From Lycorma delicatula (taxonomy: Eukaryota > Arthropoda > Insecta > Hemiptera > Fulgoridae), in the NCBI RefSeq assembly GCF_047948215.1, contig NC_134456.1:198040034-198104033 (forward strand): DNA of 64,000 nucleotides. Direction: 5' to 3'. Positions within the stretch are counted from its first letter, which is position 1, and each line of letters starts with the position of its first letter. This document shows, piece by piece, positions 57,001 to 64,000 of the stretch. Below the pieces are notes generated by a model, which saw only the letters and a list, made by a program, of their open reading frames with translations, did not search any database and was not told where the DNA came from. The position numbers and the translations under genes were made by a program.

Positions 57001-58818
57001 CATCTGAAATTGGTCAATTTCAATAAAAACCAACAGCTTTTAAAAGAAAAAACAGTAGACTGTAATTGGAGTTAACCTATTTGCCAATACTAATAGCTAA
57101 AGAATCCACAAAACCTATATACACATCCATGGTACCTGAAGATTACATTAACACTAAAATATGTAGTACACATTAGTAATGTAGTAAAACATTCATTATC
57201 TACATGAAATAAATAGAAATAAAATTTATTTTCATGTACACACACACACAAAAACACAAAACAAAGCCTTGAGAAAATTACTCTCAAAGTTTAAAGAACT
57301 GAATTCGAAACAAAGTAAAAATTAACCTACAAAAAAATTAACCACAATGAATGCAACAACTGCTGGTGCCTTAGGTCACAATCTTCTTGTTACATGTTTG
57401 CAAACAACATTTAGTGCTGTTCACCTAGTAGCATTCTCAGTTGCCAATTAATCACACTTCAACATGCCTCTCCAGTGGATGAGTAAATCAACCTTTCCAG
57501 ATTCCAGAGAACTCAAGCAGGTCCATTGCTGAGAGCAGTAGATTTCTGTTGGGAGTCAAAATTATTCAGGCTCCTACTCCAGCAAATTCATTGCATGAGA
57601 CAAAGTTATTAGCCTTGACAAAAAAACAACCAATCTGAGATACCAGTAATCAATCAAACCTATTCTATCAACAAACAATTAGTCTGGGCCCATCCATTTT
57701 GTGGTGTGGGAAAATAAATCCAGCCTGAAGAAGCAAAAGGCAGAGGCTGCAGCCCATAAAATTTGATTGAAACAAGACAGTCTGAGCAGAGCAGAACTCA
57801 CATTACAAATGAACATATAGCATTCCTCTCTGCTTTATTATCACCATAAATCTAAATCTTTCACAGTGGATTTTTCCACCATGGATTTAAGTCTCAATCA
57901 ACTAGCAGTAAACATTTTGACTTTTACTCCATGTCACTGGAGGTTAACATCTGGTCATACAGCCAACTTGTGTTCTCCCCAAATTTAGTTTCCTGTTCAG
58001 GACTGAAGTCTCATATATAAAATTAATAGATTCTATTCAAACCTAATTCATCTTTTTTTACTATTTTCTAAATCTTGTCCTCCAAGTCAACAAAAAAAAA
58101 TTGCCAGAAACAACATTAGGAGGATAATTGATCATTGATAATCTAGTAGTAGAGTACAAATCATTAATAATAGCTACAAAAGCTACTGTAATTATTTTGC
58201 CATAGGTTCAAAACATTATATTGAATAAATTTCATTTGATTTGTCATTATTAATTAATAGTTTTGAATAATTGGTTTACACATTACAAAAGGTAACTTTA
58301 AGTTATAAGAAAATTCTGGTTTATAAGTGCAGTGAAGCTATGCACATGGATGGATGTGTAGATTCACAGGTAGATAACTTGTTGGCACTTAAAAATAAGT
58401 TATTAAAACCTATAATCATATCTTGCAGTCCCAGTCCATTCACCGGTGAAATAATTTGTTGAGTACTTCCATTGTAATCTATGTGTCCTGAGTGTAATCA
58501 TTAAGTTAAGATAATTTTGAAGTGAGCTTTTAAACTTCATTAAGTTCTAGAACAGTTTCCTAGTTACTTTTTTCACACTTCACATATTCAATATGGAAAA
58601 TGTGTAAAACACAACAATTAAAAACTTTGACATACAGCATAACCTGTCCAAATTTGCCAATTGTCTCATATTAACAATTAAAAATGGAAATGAATATTAC
58701 AAAAAAAAGCAACAAACATTTAGAAACAATGAGAGATATATAAATGCAATTTATACTCCATTATATTCTTAGTGAATAGTTCCAGCACAAATAATTCACT
58801 GTGGGATAAATTACTTAA
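54011..58818 (+). other. Intron, first part
   Basis: No coding content supported. It holds the repeat copy at 55090-55340, a strand-skewed A/C-rich stretch at 56330-57350, and a less AT-rich, unclassified block at 57360-58020 that may be repeat-derived. Frames at 56324-57287 and 58271-58462 are incidental. Confidence 0.5.
55090..55340. repeat. Dispersed repeat, copy related to 10070-10345
   Basis: GCCTTCTTCATTGATCAAAA, GTTGATATCTAGTCTTACAA, ATGAAAGCAACTTC, GAATTTCAGGTGCTGC and TAAAGAAATAATTAATAT align with the copy 45 kb away in the same orientation. Confidence 0.5.
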
Positions 58819-59329
58819 CCCTAATGCACTAACTGAATTAATGCATACCTAATTACTAACTACATGTAAGAATTATGTACGTGCTAAAGAAGTGGGTTTC
58901 TCAGGAGAATAACTTTTTAATGTTATTATAATGTATATTATTTATTAATTAATAATAAATATAATATTTATTCAATAATATAAGAAAAACAGAATAATTT
59001 AAATTAAAAACCACAACCATATTTTATATAACACTCTTTACACAAAACATTTTACTTTTCGTTGTTAAACATTCTTTAACGTTGTCAATTTTATATAACT
59101 TTCACAATATATTAAATAAATGAGTAAATATTTGATATTATTTACAGACAGTTTATGCATGACTTCTTTTGGTGCTCCCCACATGTAGGTTTTTTTACAT
59201 AATACAAATTATATCTGCATCATTTTTCTCTTCTCTTAACAGCAAATTGAGCAATAAGTTCTTTTTTCTTTTTGTTCAACATTCATCAATTCTGTGATGT
59301 TTTCATTGCAGATTTTACTTATTGATGTT

Positions 59330-60945
59330 TGTTATTCTCTAGAGAGACCTAGACAACTAAGCCGATATTTCTGCCATGGAGTAGTTAGTTGTTCATGCAA
59401 TTCCAACATGAATTTTAATCTGTTGAGTGGTTTTCTTTGGTTGTTGTACTGGTTATGACAACAAATTACAAAGGAGTTGACACACTCCATATTCAACATA
59501 TAAAAAACACAGAGAAGCCATCTTATCATTTTTTTATTACAACATGTTCTGGCACATCTGATCTAACGAGTCAACACTTCCTTTAGTTCTATAATAACTG
59601 AGTATTATGTCTGGTTTTTTCGAAGTGCTGTCAATGATTCCTTCATCATGAGCCGTTAAAATGTATGTCACAAGCTTTTCCTCTTTTGGTTTATAAGAGA
59701 GCAGTGTGAGATTTTTGTCAGAAAGAAATATTGTACTTCCAACTTTTCTGTAACCATATGTTGGATTGATAAGTTCATTGAGGACCTCCCTTTTGTTCTT
59801 TTTTATGGTGCCAATTATTGTGAGTTGATGTTCCTGCAAATGTTTGTGGGCAAGCGGCACACTTGTGAACCAATTGTCAAGAGTTACGTTATGATGACTC
59901 CCCTTTACAGATTCTATCAAATTTTCGACAAAGAAATCTGCCGCTGGAATTTCAGAAGGTACTGTACCTTTGCCAAGATATGGCATTGCACCAATGAGTA
60001 CTTTGTTGAATTTTCACACATGATAATGAGTTTAATGCCATATCTGTTTGTTTTTGACGTGATGTACATTCGAAAGTGAAAACGCTCTCAGAATCCCACC
60101 AACTGTTCATCTATTGTTAAGTACAGCCTTGGTGTCTATGACTTGCGACAATTATTTGTAAAAATATTCCATATATGTGAAATAGGCATGAGTTGTATGT
60201 ATCTCTCTGGCCCCGATCTCTTGTCGTCGAATCGAATACAGTTTACCAAAAAGTTGAACCTCATTTTGGACACTTGACTTATAGCATCCTGAACCATAAG
60301 AATCATGAAACAATATATCTGTTGTCAGGTGGTTGTCTTTCAAAGCCGCAGATAAAATGAGGAATCAGATTAGTGCATGTATTTCCTCCAGGTTCGTGTC
60401 CTTCAAAGTGAAATTATTTTGGTTGGCATATTTATTTCTTTGTAAACTAATTTCTTAGTTCGTATGGAGAACAATCCTTGTATTCATTATTTTATCGTCT
60501 AAAAAAAGCTTGAAGCACTCTTTCGGCTCCATAGCATTTTTAGTTAGAGAAGTTGGTCCTGGTCGTCTATAAATAATATTTTGTTTCTTGGTTTTGCCCC
60601 TTCAAGGGACACTGACTGTCTTCCATATGTAGCCATTTTTTTCCAGTAAGTTCATCATTCGGAGTCACCAATAAATCATTTGAAACATTCTGTAATTCTG
60701 GTTCATTTTTGGGTTTTTTCTTTTTTGGACAGGCTCACATTCAATATTTTTAATTTTCATCTCAACTTGATCTTCTAATTCCTCCTCGTTCAGTAGGTAG
60801 TCAGTATCCTTGTCCATGATATCATCAGCCTCCAATTCTTCTACTTCAAGGATGTCTTCCACACCTTCCTCATCAGATAGTTCTTTTAATAACTGAAGAA
60901 TTTCTTCTGGCTCATAAGTTTTCTCTATTCTGACTGGAATAAAAA
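59330..60945 (-). pseudogene. piggyBac transposase, broken
   Basis: DDD-type transposase that excises and inserts at TTAA. The acidic N-terminal part (TYEPEEILQLLKELSDEEG, about 60920; DKDTDYLLNEEELEDQVEM, about 60790) is preceded by a possible splice acceptor TTTTTATTCCAG near 60940. A middle part has FGKLYSIRRQEIG (about 60230) and FRMYITSKTNRYGIKLIIMC (about 60070). The catalytic part, 59537-59986, is the longest intact piece: YLGKG, TLDNWFTSVPLAHKHL (first Asp), GTIKKNKRE, TAHDEG (second) and TKGSVDSLDQMC (third). The C-terminal part, 59332-59529, has FYMLNMECVNSFVI and EQLTTPW. Frameshifts separate the N-terminal, middle, catalytic and C-terminal pieces, so it is inactive as encoded. No Cys-rich tail was verified. 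Confidence 0.85.
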
Positions 60946-60976
60946 CAGAAAAACCTTTAGTAAATTATACGTTAAT

Positions 60977-61262
60977 ACTAACTCTATGTAAAAATTACAT
61001 ACAACCAATGTAGCACTTATTGCTAACTCTACGTAAATAATACATACACTAAAACACTTTAATTACTAACTACACGTAAGTTTTATGTACCTTCTTACAG
61101 GACAAAGTAATGAAAAAATACAAATAGCAGTGTCGGGCACTTGAAACATGGAAACACTACAGAACACTAACCTGCTAAGCATAGCTGGGAGGGTGGGGAG
61201 ATCTGTGAGTCATAGTACTCCCCACCCTCCCGATCATCACCCGTACACGTAAATTTTATGCA
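60977..61262. repeat. Subterminal repeats of the piggyBac element (right side)
   Basis: Copies of a 26-base motif, CTAACT followed by YACGTAA and a TTATGTAC- or TACATAC-type end, at 60977-61002, 61022-61047, 61065-61090 and (shorter) 61243-61262. One more is near the left end at 58855-58880. Arrayed subterminal motifs of this kind are candidate transposase-binding sites. Confidence 0.7.
61187..61231. repeat. 14-bp G-rich hairpin in the piggyBac right end
   Basis: GGGAGGGTGGGGAG (61187-61200) pairs perfectly with CTCCCCACCCTCCC (61218-61231) across a 17-base loop. The G-runs could also form a quadruplex. Confidence 0.85.
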
Positions 61263-61282
61263 GATTAGTGGTCTAGGGTTAA

Positions 61283-62441
61283 AAAAAATGTTTCCTCCTT
61301 TCCTATTGCTCCTGTAGTTGCAACAGTGAATTTTAATGGCAGAGAATTTTACCAGAAGCAAGTAACAATTTTACAGTTTAATGCTACAGTGCAATTCAAG
61401 TTATAGAAAATACAAAGGTTTTAGTAACAGTCTCATAATGCTATTCTTCCTCCTTATAAACTTTCAAACTTACAAAGGTGTAAAATAATTGATTTCACTG
61501 ACAAGTTGACACAAGTGTTATTCTCTGTTACTGCTAAAATGTTTGAAACTACTAATTTCAATAGCAATGTTATTGTATTGCATTGTATTCAGCATACAAT
61601 GATTCAATGATTAGTGATCATATCAATGCAATAGTCATCAATTTATCAATGATGATGTTTGTTAGAACTTTCCATAGTAGTTGTTTGTGAAAATGTTAAA
61701 TCACTTCACTATAAATAATTGTTCCTTGATTAGTTTTATCTTTTTAATTGGATGTAACACATAAAGAAGTATCCAAAATATAAGGAAAATCAGTTAATCT
61801 TCTTTCTCTGAGATTAATGATGTTCATTATATATCCCACTCCTGTGGTGAATCGTTTGAGAATGTTGCTTATAGTGCTGAATTATATCTTCTGCTTAGCA
61901 AAGAAGGCAACAGGAAAGTCTCCTCACTTTCTTTAGAAACAAACTTTCTTGACAAACTTACTAAAGAAAGTAAGTTTGTCATTATATGTATATACTATCA
62001 GGAATTTATGTGATTATACATTTCTTCAAGTTAACAAAAACCATTATATTATGGCACATCTTTTTAATAATTCGTCTCATAGACAAGGTTTTAAAATTTC
62101 TCTATTTTTGATAGAAAATTTCAAACATATCAGCTTTCAGTATATTTTCTATACAAAGTGTTCATTTAAGGAATAACCATCTTTTTTTTTTTTTTGGTCT
62201 TAGTTTTGTATGGTTATAATATATATATATATATCAGTTAATATATTAAACAAATACATTAGGACTGTACAATAAAAATGTAGGGAGATGTTAAATAAAA
62301 ATAGAATAGGTAACAGAATTTTTTTATCTTATTATATTCATGGAATCGTAGACTTATAACTGAGAGAAATGATTCTTTCAAATCATCATTTCTTCTAACC
62401 AAAATTATATGTATTAATAGAATTTTTATTAAAATTTCCAG
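61283..62441 (+). other. Intron, part after the piggyBac element
   Basis: AT-rich. A (TA)n run at 62220-62232 and a T-run at 62182-62196. The splice acceptor AAATTTCCAG is preceded by a modest T-rich tract. No other feature recognised. Confidence 0.5.
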
Positions 62442-62577
62442 TGCCTAGCAGTCGGGGCAAGAAATCTTCTTCTTTTAGACTTTGGTATGGTTGATTTTTA
62501 TCCAGTTATTATAATTCCAGCATTGTTAAATGCCCAACAGGGTTTATCAATCACACAATCAGAAGCTTCATGGCTTG
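62442..62577 (+). CDS. Sugar/trehalose transporter-like gene, exon with first membrane segment
   Basis: Bounded by AATTTCCAG/TGCC and CTTG/GTAAGT. Translation, CLAVGARNLLLLDFGMVDF followed by YPVIIIPALLN and SITQSEASWLG, matches the start of insect MFS sugar-porter proteins (Tret1/ERD6-like): first transmembrane helix, a P-[TV]-[IL] stretch, then the loop ending in E.SW[LF]G that precedes helix 2. The exon ends in phase 1 after the first base of a Gly codon, the usual place for a join in this family. In such proteins, trehalose or hexose is carried across the plasma membrane. Helices 2-12 must be encoded beyond the window or after 64000. Specificity cannot be assigned from 45 residues. Confidence 0.75.
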
Positions 62578-63600
62578 GTAAGTAATTAGCAGTATGCACA
62601 TTAAACAATATTTCTTTCATTCTGAGTACTTTTTTAGTAGAGATTCTTTAACTTCTACTAGATTTTTTACAGTTTTACAATTGGAGTAATCTTTGTCTCT
62701 TTATCCATTTCCAGGCCAAATAAAAAAAATGTTCAAAGAGGTAAAATACAAATAGACTCAAAAAGAAAGATATGAAATTAACATTTAAAAAAAGTTGTCA
62801 TATGTAGGTAACACATATTCTGTTGGATGGTTCAGTAATGAATGGATAGACAAGACCTTGTAATTTATTCAAAATTTAACTTTACATAATTTTCTTTTAA
62901 TCTGATTACATCCCAAATTTTGTTTTATTTTTTTACAGTCTCTAAAACTTTAATCTACATTGAATCATTATTAAATTGTAGCCAGAATACATGTCTACTC
63001 TGGGATTTTTTATAGTATTTATCTTGGTTTTAGTATCTTTGATTGAAAATTTGCACAGCCTGCTGTACTTTCCCAAATTTCTTTGCTTTTTTATTGTCTA
63101 TCTTCTTTTATGATTTTTAGTTCACAAGTGATTTTTACTTTATACAGAATTCTGAAAACACTTCTTTTCTTTCTATCACCTGCCCGTAACATCCCTTTTC
63201 TTTCTCTACCCAGACAGTCAAACCCCCTATTATTTACATAGTAATATCATATATTATAATTATATAATTAAATTATCTAAAAAAGAAATAAATAAATTTA
63301 AAAAGTGTTTAAATAATGAAAGTTTTCATTTTTAATTGATTTTGCAATTGAAAATTCAAAGATAATTGCTTTTTAGTATTATCAGTATTATACTTTGCAA
63401 GATTGTTAATACAATATAATTTTTCCCATGAAAATATGAAAAAAAATTATTAAAACACAAAGATTAAGAACCATTTTTTATAATGAAAAACATTTTTTTC
63501 ATCTGTATAACCTTGTGTTAGGCTAAGTAAAGGTGAATAACAAAATAACATAAACCTAAGTATGATAATATTCTCTTATTTTTTCCTTTAATGTGGAGTC
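62578..63600 (+). other. Start of the next intron
   Basis: Begins with GTAAGT. AT-rich with no supported exon. A Cys/Pro-poor stretch near 63160-63230 contains CTTTCTTTC-type tracts only. Confidence 0.45.
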
Positions 63601-64000
63601 AAATCTTGCTTTTACAAACCAGCGATAGTTGCACAACATAGCTGGGTCTCAGCACTCTTGTCATGACACCTCCATGGTCTAATATTCTGATGAAAACTCT
63701 CCTTGTTCATTGCTAATTGCACCAAGATTTTTTTCAAAAAGAAATTAATATCCAAATGTAGATCTTGAGAAGTTCTTGTACAAGGGTTTTGGTAGTTTTC
63801 TTCTTTTTTGGTGGCTTAAATCCTTTTACCATCTTTCCAAACAATTTTCATGCTGCTAATTCATTTTTGTTGAGTTTTCCTTCAAGAGCAGGTTCTCAAA
63901 TCACTTTTCTAATACCAAGTCCAGTAAATTACCCTCTTTAAGTTTGGTTTCATTTAACTGGGAAAAAGTTCTCTTAAATGTTTGATACCTTACCTTCTTC
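63600..64000 (-). pseudogene. Relic of an arthropod transposon-associated protein (unnamed family)
   Basis: On the minus strand, disjoint frames carry pieces of a pattern seen in many arthropod repeat-derived 'uncharacterized' proteins: LNETKLKEG, NKNELAAWKLF, NLGAISNEQGE (compare the family's NLGA.SEEQGERFHQD) and, shifted, MEVS.../RW-type ends. The order matches the C-terminal portion. Stops and shifts are frequent, so it is dead. I know no established function for the family; it is inferred to come from a mobile element. It lies in the transporter intron and continues past the right edge. Confidence 0.4.

Larger units (their letters stand above)
58819..61278 (-). mobile_element. piggyBac-like element with TTAA duplications
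   Basis: 2460 bp flanked by TTAA on both sides (58815-58818 and 61279-61282). The inverted ends are CCCTAATGCACTAACTG at the left and CCCTAGACCACTAATCTG as the complement of the right end. Inside are a minus-strand transposase relic, five copies of a subterminal CTAACT-ACGTAA-TTATGTAC motif, and a 14-bp hairpin near the right end. All parts of a piggyBac-type transposon are present, but the gene is damaged. Confidence 0.9.
53608..62577 (+). other. Partial gene model: MFS sugar transporter-like (exons join 53608-54010 and 62442-62577)
   Basis: Two exons on the plus strand separated by an 8.43-kb GT-AG intron, consistent in phase. The intron carries a complete piggyBac element in the opposite orientation (58819-61278) and a dispersed repeat (55090-55340), which accounts for much of its size. 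The 3' end is beyond the window, and 62578-64000 is intron. Confidence 0.65.

Noticed and set aside
1..64000. CRISPR arrays, bacterial operons, rRNA genes
   Set aside because: No regularly spaced direct repeats with unique spacers, no ribosome-binding-site-led ORF clusters and no conserved rRNA blocks were seen; the window is eukaryotic.

Overview
This window reads as a piece of an AT-rich, repeat-dense arthropod nuclear genome. There are no bacterial operons, the ORFs are short, one gene is split by GT-AG introns, and the sequence is littered with transposon relics, tRNA-derived SINEs and microsatellites. The mix of repeats (Tc1/mariner, hAT, piggyBac, tRNA-SINEs, and fragments of an insect Polinton/adintovirus-like element) suggests an insect, perhaps a hemipteran. 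That last step is inference from repeat style, not from a diagnostic gene.

Layout. 1-2940: decayed minus-strand remains of a Polinton/Maverick (adintovirus-like) element, with fragments of protein-primed DNA polymerase B, integrase C-terminus, a DUF8207-like protein, a small virion-type protein and a parvovirus-VP1-like phospholipase A2 domain that runs off the left edge. 2952-3320: a long foldback MITE. 3.3-12.4 kb: non-coding, with two SINE copies and a 0.55-kb sequence present twice. 12.4-13.6 kb: a mariner element with TA target duplication. 13.9-14.7 kb: a foldback element. 16.3-17.1 kb: a second, older mariner relic. 17.2-20.2 kb: a nest of inverted and direct repeats. 20-34 kb: mostly featureless AT-rich DNA with a possible Harbinger fragment, a GC-rich MITE-like island and a LINE tail. 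34.3-34.9 kb (minus) and 39.9-40.5 kb (plus): two LTR-like segments with TATA + initiator + splice donor. 42571-45479: an hAT element with a perfect 8-bp target duplication, a decayed ZBED/SCAND3-like transposase and a nested MITE. 48.0-49.5 kb: LINE remains.

Only two host genes can be supported. One is an intronless FAM136A homologue (50344-50766, minus; predicted mitochondrial protein with four CX3C motifs). The other is the 5' part of a plus-strand MFS sugar/trehalose-transporter-like gene with exons at 53608-54010 and 62442-62577, whose 8.4-kb intron holds a nearly complete piggyBac element (58819-61278) flanked by TTAA. The gene continues beyond the right edge. A further transposon-type relic lies at 63600-64000.

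No CRISPR array, rRNA or credible functional tRNA gene was seen. Most of the window is non-coding; the genes do not form a pathway together.
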